Origin: Selenomonas sp. AB3002
Lineage (GTDB): Bacteria > Bacillota > Negativicutes > Selenomonadales > Selenomonadaceae
Reading direction: 5' to 3'
Assembly: GCF_000702545.1 (NCBI RefSeq)
Contig: NZ_JNIO01000002.1
Span: 1 to 64,000 of the forward strand
Length of the DNA stretch: 64,000 bases
Shown piece after piece: positions 54,404-63,633 of the stretch. The notes beneath the pieces were generated by a model. That model ran no database searches, was not told the DNA's origin, and saw only the letters and a list, made by a program, of their open reading frames with translations. Position 1 is the stretch's first letter, and each line of letters begins with the position of its first letter. The position numbers and the translations under genes were made by a program.

Positions 54404-54741
54404 CCTATCATGTGCAGTCCTTCCCCACTAGGAGAGACTTCACAGTAAGTCCCCATTTCCTTTGCTATAGCAAGGGCGGTTTCTTCTTTCTGCCCCCCAT
54501 CAAGGCAATGGTCAATATCTACCCCCACATATGGAGAATGGCCGAACATGAAGCCAATGCCATCATACCCCTGTGGACAGTTCTCCACCTCCTGCCAAGT
54601 ATTCCATGTTGCAGGGACATTCGACTTTGCCCGCCCCTTGGTGACGGCGTTATATGGAACCTTAGTCCGCTTGCCGTTCCGTTCCTCATACCGCCATACC
54701 ACAAAGTTCTTTAACTTCTTTAGTTCTTCTGGTATCTGCAT
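54404..54741 (-). pseudogene. PrimPol-D5 primase-helicase, N-terminal part
   Basis: This is the beginning of the split gene: MQIPEELKKLKNFVVWRYEE, then YVGVDIDHCLDGG with the Asp-x-Asp of an AEP/PrimPol site, and YCEVSPSGEGLHMIG with the Ser-x-x-x-x-His turn. It stops at the IS. The start ATG is taken at 54741; a longer in-frame start at 54798 lies inside the upstream gene. Confidence 0.82.
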
Positions 54742-54898
54742 TACATCCCCGCCTTTTGCTGGAAAATATTCTCTCTGCCTTGTATGTCCTGCCTTCAATT
54801 GCTAAAATAAAGGTAGAACCCTTAACCTGACCTGGTTTTGTGTTCGCCGCCTCGGAAGGTGTCCCCACACCAGCCGGGGCTTTTTCGTGTCCGCTCAT
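54686..54898 (-). CDS. Small hypothetical protein
   Basis: A 70-residue frame that starts on the ATGA overlapping the stop of the HTH gene upstream, so coupling is likely. It is basic (TYKAERIFSSKRRG) and its end overlaps the primase start by 56 bases. Not recognised. Confidence 0.4.
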   Translation of the reverse strand: MSGHEKAPAGVGTPSEAANTKPGQVKGSTFILAIEGRTYKAERIFSSKRRGCNADTRRTKEVKELCGMAV

Positions 54899-55113
54899 TC
54901 TCTGCCCACCTCGTAGCCTACAGCCTCATAGAACGCCTGGCGGTTGCACCTCCCCGCAATGGTGAATTTACCTTCTGCTTTCAGCCTGGCATTAATAGAA
55001 GCAGCGCACCTTTGCGCCGTGCTCCGGCTGCAGTCCATCAGCTCCATCATCTCAGGTATTTTGATGAATAGCGATTCCCCGCCCCCTGCTGGGGGCTTTT
55101 GTGTTGCCATCAT
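54895..55113 (-). CDS. Small HTH protein, excisionase-like
   Basis: A 72-residue protein with a winged-helix type pattern: IPEMMELMDCSRSTAQRCAA then GKFTIAGRCNRQAFYEAVGY. In this place (between Cro-like gene and primase) such proteins are often excisionases. A GGAGGAG site precedes the double ATG. Confidence 0.6.
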   Translation of the reverse strand: MMATQKPPAGGGESLFIKIPEMMELMDCSRSTAQRCAASINARLKAEGKFTIAGRCNRQAFYEAVGYEVGRE

Positions 55114-55268
55114 GCATTCTCTCCTCCATCTCTTAAAGCCATTGCCTTATCTATCACTGCCGTATGCTTGATACAGTTCGTACCTTTCCACCTATCCACA
55201 TGAAGGAGCCTCCCTCCCCTATGTTCGTTGTCAGCAATGAAACGTGTCATCAACTTTGGGTATTCCAT
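55110..55268 (-). CDS. Small hypothetical protein
   Basis: A 52-residue protein (MEYPKLMTRFIADNEHRGGR...) with CAGGAGG before the ATG. Its stop overlaps the start of the HTH gene. Not recognised. Confidence 0.5.
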   Translation of the reverse strand: MEYPKLMTRFIADNEHRGGRLLHVDRWKGTNCIKHTAVIDKAMALRDGGENA

Positions 55269-55474
55269 TACTTCGCCTCCTGCCTAATCCACTCGGCCCT
55301 TGCTTTTGCAAATTCGTCCCATGTGGTAACAATGCTGTTCGCTCCGGCGCAAATGGCAACGTTCGTAGTCCCAAGGTAGGCCACAAAAGCAATGCCGTCC
55401 TTCGCATGGAGGAACACACCGCCTTTGTCCTGCTCTTGTGCTATCATTCGTACCAGTTCAATGCCAATCTTCAA
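55268..55474 (-). CDS. Small hypothetical protein
   Basis: A 68-residue protein from a TTG start with GGGAGG nine bases before (inside the Cro-like gene end). It has an N-terminal helix (IGIELVRMIAQEQDKGG) and a beta part. Not recognised. Confidence 0.5.
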   Translation of the reverse strand: MKIGIELVRMIAQEQDKGGVFLHAKDGIAFVAYLGTTNVAICAGANSIVTTWDEFAKARAEWIRQEAK

Positions 55475-55478
55475 CGCT

Positions 55479-55679
55479 TCATGCCTCCCGTGCAATGTCG
55501 TAAATATCTACACCTAATGCCTTTGCCAGTTTCCCCAATGTGTCAATACGAGCCTTATTACTGTGATTCAAGATCTTGTTGAGTGTTGCAGCAGTAATCC
55601 CTGCCGTCCGCGCCAAGCCTACAACAGTAAAATTTTTGCCCGCCATTTCCCGGCGTAGTGCCTTGCCGTCAATTTCCAT
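55479..55679 (-). CDS. Cro-like XRE repressor
   Basis: A 66-residue single HTH_3 domain (FTVVGLARTAGITAATLNKI, then LGKLAKALGVDIYDI). It is the first leftward gene, divergent from the CI-like gene, the classic Cro place. AAGGAGG precedes the ATG. Confidence 0.85.
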   Translation of the reverse strand: MEIDGKALRREMAGKNFTVVGLARTAGITAATLNKILNHSNKARIDTLGKLAKALGVDIYDIAREA

Positions 55680-55704
55680 TTTTACTTACCTCCTTATGAG
55701 TTTT

Positions 55705-55789
55705 TGATATTTTATTATAGTTTATATCACTATCACCTAAATGTCAACAATATATAGCTTTTTAACGCAAAATATCATATAATGATATT
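55705..55789. promoter_or_regulatory. Operator region between Cro-like and CI-like genes
   Basis: A 19-base dyad AATATCAT-ATA-ATGATATT (55771-55789) lies about 20 bases before the CI-like ATG. Another pair of TGATAT/ATATCA half-sites lies near 55705-55730 on the Cro side. The whole region is AT-rich and suits two divergent promoters. Confidence 0.6.
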
Positions 55790-55810
55790 TATTAAAGGGA
55801 GGTCACATAC

Positions 55811-56383
55811 ATGAACTCAAAAAGTTTTGGTGAAAGATTGAAACAGTATAGGACAGATAGCCAATATACTGGAAAAGCATTCGCAGAGTTGATTGATATT
55901 CCTTATCAGACTTATATGGGATATGAAAATAAGAACGTTGAGCCAAATTTCGACACACTCATCAAGATAGCTACCGCCCTCCATGTGTCTACAGATGATT
56001 TATTAGGCTATAAAATTGACAAATGCGAATATTGGGCAGAATATTTGCAAAAAATAGGATTCAACATAGAAATTCAACATGATTCCATACGAATACAAAC
56101 AGCCCCAACAAATATAGAAGCTCATAGTATTACCATCCCCAAGGAAGCCTTTTTATTGCAGATGGATATAATATCATCACTGGCTGATTCAAATTTATAT
56201 TTAGCCAAAGCATTTTACATAAAAGAGAAATTTGCTTTTGTCCTATTAGGGCTTATAGATAAATTCTCATCTGCAAGCAACCAAGAGAAAGCTATGTGCT
56301 ATGATTATCTATCAAGCATTAACCCTATAATTGTAAAGAATCCATTCACAGGACAACCTATGATTGGTCCAAAAGATAAGTAA
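55811..56383 (+). CDS. CI-like XRE repressor
   Basis: A 190-residue protein with an N-terminal HTH (FGERLKQYRTDSQYTGKAFA, then LIKIATALHVSTDDLLGY) and an AT-rich, unusual C-terminal half without a LexA/CI peptidase domain. In satellites such repressors (Stl type) are removed by a helper phage protein rather than by RecA. Base composition is more AT-rich than neighbours, a sign of transfer. Confidence 0.8.
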   Translation: MNSKSFGERLKQYRTDSQYTGKAFAELIDIPYQTYMGYENKNVEPNFDTLIKIATALHVSTDDLLGYKIDKCEYWAEYLQKIGFNIEIQHDSIRIQTAPTNIEAHSITIPKEAFLLQMDIISSLADSNLYLAKAFYIKEKFAFVLLGLIDKFSSASNQEKAMCYDYLSSINPIIVKNPFTGQPMIGPKDK

Positions 56384-56412
56384 TCACAATTTGCCCACAG
56401 GAGGGGCAAGCA

Positions 56413-57513
56413 ATGCCAGTCTACAAGAAAACTACAAAGGCAGGAAAAGTGTCCTGGTATGCCATCTTCTATTACCGGGACTGGAACGGTCAGCGCCGGC
56501 AGAAGAAGCGAGAGGGCTTTTCCACCCAGCGTGAGGCCAAGGCCTATGAACGGGACTTCCTCGAACGGCGGGCCGCCACCCCTTCCATGACCTTTGCCAC
56601 CCTGGTGGACATTTACCTGGAGGATTACCGCCACAGGAACAGGGCCACCACCTGCAATGTCACGGAAAATATAATAAATACCCACATCCTACCCGCCTTC
56701 AAGGACTTGCCCATAAATGAAATTACCCCCGCCACGGTCAGGAGCTGGCAAAACTCCCTGCTATCATCCGGGGAATACTCAGAGGCATACTTGAAGCGTG
56801 TCCATGTCTCCCTCTCCTCACTGCTGAATTTCGCCGTGAGGTATTACAATCTCCCTTCAAATCCTGCCCGCCTTGCTGGATCCATGGGAAAAGACAAGCC
56901 TCATGAGGTGAGTTTCTGGACATTGGAGCAGTTCAGGGCCTTCCAGGAAGCCATAGAGGGGGCGGAGCCCTATCACACTATATTCACTACGCTCTTTTAT
57001 ACAGGCCTTCGCATAGGTGAGCTTCTGGCCCTCACACCAGGGGACATTGACACCCAGGCAGGCACGTTGGCAGTCACAAAGACATACAAGAAGCTGAACG
57101 GGGCGGACGTCATACAGCCACCAAAGACAGAGAAAAGCCGCCGTGTTATCGTCCTGCCCCCCTTCCTTGTGGACACCTTGCAGCAGTATATATCCACACT
57201 CTACGGCATAAAGGACAATCAGCGCATATTTGAAGCTGTTGGGACTTCTGCCATAGGGAACAATCTCAGGAGGTACACAGCAGCAGCAGGCCTCCCCCTA
57301 ATCCGTGTCCATGACCTCCGGCACAGCCATGCCTCCCTACTCATTGAGCAGGGTTTCTCCCCTATTGCCATCAGGGACAGGCTAGGCCATGAGGATATAC
57401 AAACCACACTCAACACATACGGCCACCTGTACCCCAACAAACAGGAAGAAATAGCCTCCCGCCTTGAGGAATTGGGCACACAAAAAGAGGGCGGTTCCAT
57501 TGCCCGCCCTTGA
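56413..57513 (+). CDS. int: Tyrosine recombinase, integrase of the satellite-like element
   Basis: A 366-residue integrase. It has an N-terminal AP2-like arm domain (KKTTKAGKVSWYAIFYYRDW), a SAM-like core domain, and a catalytic domain with Arg in YTGLRIGELLAL, HDLRHSHASLL, LGHEDIQTT and the Tyr in NTYGHLY. It ends 29 bases before attR. The start follows GGAGGGG. It is intact, so excision is possible in principle. Confidence 0.93.
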   Translation: MPVYKKTTKAGKVSWYAIFYYRDWNGQRRQKKREGFSTQREAKAYERDFLERRAATPSMTFATLVDIYLEDYRHRNRATTCNVTENIINTHILPAFKDLPINEITPATVRSWQNSLLSSGEYSEAYLKRVHVSLSSLLNFAVRYYNLPSNPARLAGSMGKDKPHEVSFWTLEQFRAFQEAIEGAEPYHTIFTTLFYTGLRIGELLALTPGDIDTQAGTLAVTKTYKKLNGADVIQPPKTEKSRRVIVLPPFLVDTLQQYISTLYGIKDNQRIFEAVGTSAIGNNLRRYTAAAGLPLIRVHDLRHSHASLLIEQGFSPIAIRDRLGHEDIQTTLNTYGHLYPNKQEEIASRLEELGTQKEGGSIARP

Positions 57514-57518
57514 AAAAT

Positions 57519-57535
57519 ATTACGTTTTTATTACG
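57519..57535 (+). repeat. ATTACG arm-type repeats, right
   Basis: ATTACG at 57519 and 57530, 11 bases apart, just inside attR; the same pair is found inside attL (43513, 43524). Confidence 0.65.
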
Positions 57536-57542
57536 TTTCACA

Positions 57543-57608
57543 CATCAAAAAAGCCCGCCATCCCTTACGGATAGCGGACTTTTCTTTATGTCGGAATTAC
57601 ACCAGCTC
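57543..57608. repeat. attR, 66-bp repeat at rplQ
   Basis: Identical to 43344-43409. It includes the end of rplQ (last four codons including stop) and the terminator, so rplQ is unchanged after integration. Confidence 0.92.
57547..57584 (-). terminator. rplQ terminator
   Basis: On the minus strand GTCCGCTATCC / GGGATGGCGGGC with a T6 run, inside attR. The same terminator is present in attL (43348-43385). Confidence 0.85.
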
Positions 57609-57935
57609 GATGATGCACATGGGTGCAGCGTCGCCGCGGCGCACGCCGAGCTTCAGGATGCGGGTGTAGCCGCCCTGGCGGTCTGCGTACTTGCCTGCGA
57701 TCTCATCGAAAAGCTTCCTCACAACATCTTCATCAGAAAGGCTGGCAATAGCCTGACGACGGGCGCTGAGGTCACCGCGCTTAGCGAGGGTGATGAGCTT
57801 CTCAGCCAGGCTCTTGAGTTCGCGAGCCTTTGCCTGGGTCGTCTCGATGCGGCCATATCTGAAGAAGGAAGTGAGAATGCTGCGCAGCAGTGCCTTACGA
57901 GCAGCACCGTTACGGCTAAGTTTACTGTGTCTCAT
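57597..57935 (-). CDS. rplQ: 50S ribosomal protein L17
   Basis: A 112-residue L17 ([37 protein letters not shown]). It is the last gene of the alpha operon here. Its final four codons lie within the att repeat; the sequence ends normally in LV. Confidence 0.97.
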   Translation of the reverse strand: MRHSKLSRNGAARKALLRSILTSFFRYGRIETTQAKARELKSLAEKLITLAKRGDLSARRQAIASLSDEDVVRKLFDEIAGKYADRQGGYTRILKLGVRRGDAAPMCIIELV

Positions 57936-57953
57936 TTATTTCCCTCTTTCCTA

Positions 57954-58913
57954 TCAATCGTTGTTCTGCTTGAGCGAAAGTCCCAGCTCCTCGAGCTTCT
58001 TCTTGACTTCCTCCAGGGACTTGCGTCCCAGATTGCGGACCTTCATCATGTCATCTTCCGATTTCTCGGCCAGATCTGCCACGGTGTTGATATCAGCACG
58101 CTTGAGGCAGTTGAAGGAACGCACGGAGAGGTCCAGATCCTCGATGGTCATTTCCAGGACCTTGGAGGAAGTATCCACTTCCTCCTCCGGGAAGGTTGCC
58201 TCCTCCTCGATCTCCTCCTCCGTGAGGCCGTCCATATTCTGGAACAGCTTCAGGTGCATGACGAGGATGCCGGCAGCCTTGCTGACAGCTTCCTCTGGAC
58301 GCAGGGAACCGTCGGTCCAGACTTCCAGGATGAGCTTGTCATAGTCCGTGACATTGCCCACGCGGGTGTCCTGCACCGTGTAGTTCACGCGCTGCACCGG
58401 GGAGAAAATGGAATCGATGGGAATGACGCCGATGACGTCATCCGGCTTCTTGTTCTTGTCAGCCGGAGCATATCCACGGCCACGCTCAACAATCATTTCA
58501 ATCTTGAGCTTGCCGGACTCGTTCACCGTAGCAATGTGCAGGTCAGGATTGAGGACTTCGATGTCTTCGTCACAGATGACGTCAGCACCAGTGACCTCTT
58601 TCTCACCTTCCACATCGATGCGGATGGTACGAGGCTCGCTACCCTGCATCTTAAGGCAGAGCTGCTTCAGGTTAAGCACGATGTTGGTCACATCGTCGCG
58701 TACTCCGGGGATGGTGGAGAACTCATGGAGCACACCATCGATTCTGATGGAGGTAATTGCAGCACCTTCCAGGGAGGACAGGAGCATACGGCGCAAGCTG
58801 TTGCCAAAGGTGGTGCCGTAGCCACGCTCCAAAGGCTCACAGATGAACTTGCCGTAGCGGTTATCCTCACTGATCTCCGCAATTTCAATTTTCGGTTTCT
58901 CGATGTCAATCAT
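57954..58913 (-). CDS. rpoA: RNA polymerase alpha subunit
   Basis: A 319-residue alpha subunit. The N-terminal dimerisation domain ([20 protein letters not shown]) is followed by the C-terminal UP-element and activator-binding domain ([35 protein letters not shown]). Confidence 0.98.
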   Translation of the reverse strand: MIDIEKPKIEIAEISEDNRYGKFICEPLERGYGTTFGNSLRRMLLSSLEGAAITSIRIDGVLHEFSTIPGVRDDVTNIVLNLKQLCLKMQGSEPRTIRIDVEGEKEVTGADVICDEDIEVLNPDLHIATVNESGKLKIEMIVERGRGYAPADKNKKPDDVIGVIPIDSIFSPVQRVNYTVQDTRVGNVTDYDKLILEVWTDGSLRPEEAVSKAAGILVMHLKLFQNMDGLTEEEIEEEATFPEEEVDTSSKVLEMTIEDLDLSVRSFNCLKRADINTVADLAEKSEDDMMKVRNLGRKSLEEVKKKLEELGLSLKQNND

Positions 58914-58969
58914 CTTGAAGTAACCTCCTCAAATAACAATAACGCTATGCGCAAAGGCACAAAAGATCA

Positions 58970-59563
58970 TTATTTGGAGTACAACTCGACGATAGCCTGC
59001 TCATTGACAGGAACATCAATCTCGTCACGGTTCGGGAAACGGGTGACCTTGCCGGTGAGACCAGCCTGATCAGCCTCGAGCCATGCGGGAGCAGACAGAT
59101 GGTTGCTGCTCTCCTTGAGCTCCTTGAAGAAGGCGCCCTGCTGGCTCTTCTCAGACACAGCGATGACGTCGCCAACGGAAACCAGAGCGGAGGGGATATC
59201 CACGCGCTTGCCGTTCACAGTGAAGTGACCGTGGTTCACCAGCTGACGAGCCTGACGACGGGTGTTGGCGAGGCCAAGACGGAAAACCACGTTGTCAAGG
59301 CGACGCTCCAGGAGACCGAGGAGGTTCTCACCGGTAACGCCCTGCATCTTCTTTGCCTTATCATAATATCCACGGAACTGCTTCTCCAGCACACCGTAGA
59401 TGAACTTTGCCTTCTGCTTCTCTTTCAGCTGGAGGCCATACTCGGACACCTTGCGGTTGGTACGGCGCGGCTGACGCTTGGATTCCTTGGAACGGCCGAT
59501 TACCGCGGGCTCGAGGCCGAGGGCACGGCAACGCTTAATGGCGGGAACTCTATCAATTGCCAT
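58970..59563 (-). CDS. rpsD: 30S ribosomal protein S4
   Basis: A 197-residue S4 with the S4 RNA-binding domain ([37 protein letters not shown]). It nucleates 30S assembly and in many bacteria represses the alpha operon. No N-terminal zinc cysteines. Confidence 0.97.
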   Translation of the reverse strand: MAIDRVPAIKRCRALGLEPAVIGRSKESKRQPRRTNRKVSEYGLQLKEKQKAKFIYGVLEKQFRGYYDKAKKMQGVTGENLLGLLERRLDNVVFRLGLANTRRQARQLVNHGHFTVNGKRVDIPSALVSVGDVIAVSEKSQQGAFFKELKESSNHLSAPAWLEADQAGLTGKVTRFPNRDEIDVPVNEQAIVELYSK

Positions 59564-59582
59564 TAGAAAAATGCACCTCCTA

Positions 59583-59975
59583 TTAAACTCTTCTACGCTT
59601 CGGCGGACGGCAGCCGTTGTGCGGGATCGGGGTAACGTCCTTGATCATGCTGACCTCAAGGCCCGTAGCCTGCAGGGAACGGATTGCTGCCTCACGGCCG
59701 GCACCGGGGCCCTTTACATAGACCTCGACCTGCTTCAGACCGTGCTCCATAGCTGCCTTGGCTGCCGTCTCGGCTGCCATCTGAGCAGCAAACGGAGTGC
59801 TCTTGCGGGAACCACGGAAACCGAGGCCGCCAGCGCTTGCCCAGGAAAGTGCATTGCCGCTCCTGTCAGTGAGCGTGACAATGGTGTTGTTGAACGTAGA
59901 GCTGATGTGCGCTACGCCATATTCGACGTTCTTGCGAACTTTTTTCTTCGTGCGGACTGCTTTCTTAACTGCCAC
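59583..59975 (-). CDS. rpsK: 30S ribosomal protein S11
   Basis: A 130-residue S11 ([51 protein letters not shown]). Part of the platform of the small subunit. Confidence 0.97.
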   Translation of the reverse strand: MAVKKAVRTKKKVRKNVEYGVAHISSTFNNTIVTLTDRSGNALSWASAGGLGFRGSRKSTPFAAQMAAETAAKAAMEHGLKQVEVYVKGPGAGREAAIRSLQATGLEVSMIKDVTPIPHNGCRPPKRRRV

Positions 59976-59992
59976 CAGTTAACCCTCCTTCA

Positions 59993-60364
59993 TTAGTCTT
60001 TCTTCTTGCCTGCAACGGCCTTTTTCGGGCCTTTACGAGTGCGGGCATTGTTTTTGGTGTTCTGTCCACGGACAGGAAGGCCGAGACGGTGGCGGCGGCC
60101 ACGGTAGCAGCCGATATCAACGAGTCTCTTGATGTCCATCTGACGCTCGCGGCGAAGGTCACCTTCAACCACCACGTTCTTATCGATAGCATCACGAAGC
60201 TTAACCACTTCGTCCTCCGTGAGGTCACGAGTACGGGTATCAGCATTAACGCCAGTCATGGCGAGCAACTTCTTGGAAGTCGTAAGACCAATACCATAGA
60301 TGTAAGTCAAAGCAATTTCAATTCTCTTGTCACGGGGCAAATCTACACCGGCAATACGTGCCAT
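59993..60364 (-). CDS. rpsM: 30S ribosomal protein S13
   Basis: A 123-residue S13 ([40 protein letters not shown]). It contacts tRNA and the large subunit. Confidence 0.97.
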   Translation of the reverse strand: MARIAGVDLPRDKRIEIALTYIYGIGLTTSKKLLAMTGVNADTRTRDLTEDEVVKLRDAIDKNVVVEGDLRRERQMDIKRLVDIGCYRGRRHRLGLPVRGQNTKNNARTRKGPKKAVAGKKKD

Positions 60365-60394
60365 TAATAAAGCACCTCCTTATAAATCAAATAA

Positions 60395-60508
60395 TCAACC
60401 TTGTCTCTGTTTATGCTTAGGATTCTCGCAGATGACCATGACACGGCCCTTGCGCTTGATGACTTTGCATTTTTCACAGATACGCTTCACTGACGGCTTA
60501 ACCTTCAT
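60395..60508 (-). CDS. rpmJ: 50S ribosomal protein L36
   Basis: A 37-residue L36 of the zinc-binding type ([22 protein letters not shown] has four metal ligands at its ends). The ATG before KVKPSVK is the true start; the open frame reads further upstream without support. Confidence 0.95.
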   Translation of the reverse strand: MKVKPSVKRICEKCKVIKRKGRVMVICENPKHKQRQG

Positions 60509-60627
60509 TAAAGTATGCCTCCTTTTCCTTATTGTCAGTCTGTCATTTCTCGAGTATATCATCTTTTTGCCCCTCTGCAAAGCATTTTTTGCAGGAAATG
60601 CAAAAAAAATTTCGAGGGCAGCTGACC

Positions 60628-60846
60628 TTATTTGAATCGGTAGGTTATACGGCCACGGGTCAAGTCATAGGGCGTGAGCTCAATGGTGACTTTGTCCCCT
60701 GGCAGGATACGGATGAAGTTCATGCGAATCTTGCCGGATACATGAGCCAGTACAACATGACCATTTTCAAGCTCGACCTGAAACATTGCGTTGGGCAGTG
60801 CTTCCAGGACTTTGCCTTCTACTTCAATAACATCTTGTTTTGACAT
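60628..60846 (-). CDS. infA: Translation initiation factor IF-1
   Basis: A 72-residue S1-fold protein ([40 protein letters not shown]). A TATAAT on the minus strand at 60948-60953 may start a transcript here. The gap to adk (about 180 bases) also holds a GGGCGGCC/GGCCGCCC hairpin; there is no map gene between adk and infA. Confidence 0.97.
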   Translation of the reverse strand: MSKQDVIEVEGKVLEALPNAMFQVELENGHVVLAHVSGKIRMNFIRILPGDKVTIELTPYDLTRGRITYRFK

Positions 60847-61028
60847 GTTCTTCCCCTTTACCTTAACTTGGTTGGGCCAAAGTCATTCCAAAGGAGCTTT
60901 TTCATTTCTAATGCCATGCCCAACAACAGAACATTATTAAATTCATAATTATATCATTCGTATCATTGCAAGGGGGCGGCCATATAGGCCGCCCTCGCAA
61001 CAATACATGGAAGTTTTTAAGCTTCCCT

Positions 61029-61673
61029 TCAGCCCTTGAGGACTGCAACCAGGCTTTCTGTCACCTTGCTGATTTCCTGACGGCCATCAACTTCGGCATA
61101 GATGCCTGCTGCTGTGTAGTAATCGATGAGAGGCTTCGTGGACTCTTCGTACTTCTTCAGACGATTGCCCATGGTCTCGGCGGTATCATCGGCGCGCTGA
61201 TAAAGCTCGCCGCCGCATTCATCGCACTTGCCCTCAGCCTTAGTCGGGTTGAATTTCAGGTGGTAGGTTGCACCGCAAGCTTTGCAGATGCGGCGGCCTA
61301 CAGCACGCTCGATGAGCTCGCTTGACGGAACGCTGATGTTCAGCACCTTGTCAAGCGCCAGGCCCAGGTCCTGAAGGATGCCCTTCAGTGCATCGGCCTG
61401 TCCCACCGTGCGGGGGAACCCATCCAGGATGAAGCCCTTCTTGCAATCGTCCTTGGCAAGCCTGTCGCGGACAATGCCGATGGTGACTTCATCAGGCACG
61501 AGATTTCCGGCATCAATGAAGGCTTTCGCCTGCTTGCCCATCTCTGTACCTTCCTTGATGGCGGCCCGGAACATATCCCCGGTGGAGATATGAGGAACAC
61601 CCAGTTCCTTTACCAGTGCAGCCGCCTGCGTGCCCTTGCCAGCACCCGGGGGGCCCATTAACAAGATATGCAT
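61029..61673 (-). CDS. adk: Adenylate kinase
   Basis: A 214-residue kinase with P-loop [10 protein letters not shown], the lid with four zinc cysteines ([18 protein letters not shown]) typical of Gram-positive-type enzymes, and FPRTVGQA. It follows secY by 27 bases. Confidence 0.97.
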   Translation of the reverse strand: MHILLMGPPGAGKGTQAAALVKELGVPHISTGDMFRAAIKEGTEMGKQAKAFIDAGNLVPDEVTIGIVRDRLAKDDCKKGFILDGFPRTVGQADALKGILQDLGLALDKVLNISVPSSELIERAVGRRICKACGATYHLKFNPTKAEGKCDECGGELYQRADDTAETMGNRLKKYEESTKPLIDYYTAAGIYAEVDGRQEISKVTESLVAVLKG

Positions 61674-61700
61674 GTTTATGCCTCCTTATTTTATGACCCC

Positions 61701-62957
61701 TTACTTCATGAACCCTTCATAGTGGCGCATAACCACCATAGACTCAATCTGCTTCATGGTCTGGAGGGCAACGCCCACCACAATCAGCAGTGCCGTACCG
61801 CCAAAGTACACGCCTTCAATGTGAGTGGCTGCCGCAATCATATTGGGCAGTACTGCAATGAAAGCCAGGAAAATGGAGCCGGCCAGAGTGATGCGGGTCA
61901 TGACATGGTCAAGATAGTCTGCCGTCGGCTGGCCCGGGCGGATGCCAGGGATGAAGCCGCCGTATTTCTTGAGGTTCTCTGCCATATCCGATATCTTTAC
62001 AGTAACCGCAGTATAGAAGTAAGTAAAGAACACGATGAGCAGGACGTATAGTGCCGTCTGCAATGGTGTTCCCCACTGCAAATAACTGGCAACGGTCTTT
62101 ACCCAGGGCACTTCAATGAACTGGGCAATGGTCACTGGAAACATCAGCACGGATGACGCAAAGATGATGGGTATCACGCCTGCCTGGTTCACCTTCAGGG
62201 GGATATGGCTGGAATGGCCGCCATAGGCCCGCTGGCTCCCCACCCTTTTCGCATAGGAAATGGGTATATGGCGGAAGCCGGTCTCCACGTGGATTACGAA
62301 CACGATCATCGCTATTGCGATGACCATGAACATAAACACACTGAAGTAACTGATGGTGCCTGCCTGGACGTAATGGTAAATGGTTCCGATGTTCTTGGGG
62401 AGCGCCGCCACGATGCCGGCGAAGATGATAAGGGATATGCCGTTACCAACTCCCTGGGCTGTGATCTGCTCGCCCAGCCACATCAGGAATACCGTACCAG
62501 CCGTAAGTGTAATCGCAATGATCAGGATGTTCACCGGGCTGGGATTCAGGATAGCGGCTTTGAGTCCGATGGACATGCCGATAGCCTGGAGGAAAGCCAG
62601 CACTACCGTCAGGTAGCGGGTGACTTTCGTAGTCTTCTTGTGCCCCTCTGCCCCTTCCTTCGACCACTGTTCCAGCGTGGGAATGACGACATTCAGCAGC
62701 TGGATGATGATGGCCGCGTTGATGTAGGGGGTGATGCTCATGGCAAAGATGGAGAACTTGCTGAAAGCACCACCAGAGAAGAGGTCAAGGAGACCGAAGA
62801 GGCTGCCATTGGCAAAAAGTTGCTCGATCGCCGCTGGGTCAACCCCGGGGACGGGGATGTGAGTCCCCATCCGGAAGATCGCGAACATGATGAGAGTGAA
62901 GATAATCTTATCTCGCAGTTCGGGAATCTTGAAGATGTTGCCGAGGGCTGCGAGCAC
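61701..62957 (-). CDS. secY: Protein translocase subunit SecY
   Basis: A 418-residue channel protein with ten membrane segments. It begins with the KIPELRDKIIFTLIMFAIFR helix and holds the plug region (IEQLFANGSLFGLLDLFSGG) and the YAKRVGSQRAYGG cytoplasmic loop. The start is two bases after rplO. Confidence 0.97.
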   Translation of the reverse strand: MLAALGNIFKIPELRDKIIFTLIMFAIFRMGTHIPVPGVDPAAIEQLFANGSLFGLLDLFSGGAFSKFSIFAMSITPYINAAIIIQLLNVVIPTLEQWSKEGAEGHKKTTKVTRYLTVVLAFLQAIGMSIGLKAAILNPSPVNILIIAITLTAGTVFLMWLGEQITAQGVGNGISLIIFAGIVAALPKNIGTIYHYVQAGTISYFSVFMFMVIAIAMIVFVIHVETGFRHIPISYAKRVGSQRAYGGHSSHIPLKVNQAGVIPIIFASSVLMFPVTIAQFIEVPWVKTVASYLQWGTPLQTALYVLLIVFFTYFYTAVTVKISDMAENLKKYGGFIPGIRPGQPTADYLDHVMTRITLAGSIFLAFIAVLPNMIAAATHIEGVYFGGTALLIVVGVALQTMKQIESMVVMRHYEGFMK

Positions 62958-62958
62958 C

Positions 62959-63408
62959 TTACTTCACCTCAATTTTTTCGATCTGACCGCCAGCAGCGGT
63001 GATCTTCTCCTCTGCGGACTTGGTGAAACCGTTGGCACGGACGGTGAGCTTCTTGGTGAGCTCGCCCTTGCCAAGGATGCGGATGCCGTCACGGACATTC
63101 TTCAGGATGCCGCTCTCAACCAGAGCCACGGGATCAACTACTGCGCCATCCTCAAAACGGTTCAGGCTCTCAACGTTGACCTCTGCAAAGGTCTTGGCCC
63201 AGATATTCTTGAAGCCGCGCTTCGGCAGACGACGATAGATGGGCATCTGGCCACCCTCGAAGCCGGTGCGGACACCGCCGCCGCTACGGGAGTTCTGGCC
63301 CTTCATGCCGCGGCCGGAAGTCTTGCCGTTGCCGGAGCCGAGGCCACGGCCAACGCGATTGCGCTCCTTGCGGGAGCCTTCTGCGGGCTGTAATTCATGT
63401 AACTTCAT
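62959..63408 (-). CDS. rplO: 50S ribosomal protein L15
   Basis: A 149-residue L15 with the Gly- and Arg-rich N-terminal tail ([20 protein letters not shown]) and [17 protein letters not shown]. Confidence 0.97.
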   Translation of the reverse strand: MKLHELQPAEGSRKERNRVGRGLGSGNGKTSGRGMKGQNSRSGGGVRTGFEGGQMPIYRRLPKRGFKNIWAKTFAEVNVESLNRFEDGAVVDPVALVESGILKNVRDGIRILGKGELTKKLTVRANGFTKSAEEKITAAGGQIEKIEVK

Positions 63409-63432
63409 GCTTGCACCTCCTGTCCTCTAGAA

Positions 63433-63618
63433 TTATTCTGCAATCTCTTCCACAGAGATCAAATGCTCAACCTTGTGGAGCTGGCCACGCACAGCCGGAT
63501 TGTCCGGCAGGATGGAAACAGAGTTCACCTTGCGCAGGCCGAGAGCGCGGACAGTGCGGCGCTGGGTCTCAGGACGGCCAATGAGGCTCCTCTTGAGCGT
63601 AACTTTCACTTTTGCCAT
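63433..63618 (-). CDS. rpmD: 50S ribosomal protein L30
   Basis: A 61-residue short-form L30 ([27 protein letters not shown]) between rpsE and rplO, the usual place. Confidence 0.96.
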   Translation of the reverse strand: MAKVKVTLKRSLIGRPETQRRTVRALGLRKVNSVSILPDNPAVRGQLHKVEHLISVEEIAE

Positions 63619-63633
63619 TGCGTAAGAGCCTCC

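Larger units (their letters stand above)
43344..57608. mobile_element. Satellite-like integrated element (PICI-like) in rplQ 3' end
   Basis: A 14.2-kb element bounded by identical 66-bp repeats. Integrase and repressor face attR; a divergent leftward module holds Cro-like, HTH, primase-helicase, HNH, nuclease and TerS-like genes; a toxin-antitoxin pair lies next to attL. There are no capsid, portal, tail, holin or large-terminase genes. Three IS copies make up 4.4 kb, so the original element was about 9.8 kb. The order int-repressor | Cro-xis-primase-...-terS is that of phage-inducible chromosomal islands. A deleted prophage is the main alternative, but both att ends being intact makes a single internal deletion necessary for that. 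Confidence 0.75.

Noticed and set aside
57510-59069. A 519-codon plus-strand frame over attR, rplQ and rpoA
   Set aside because: Antisense to certain genes; begins within the att repeat region by chance.
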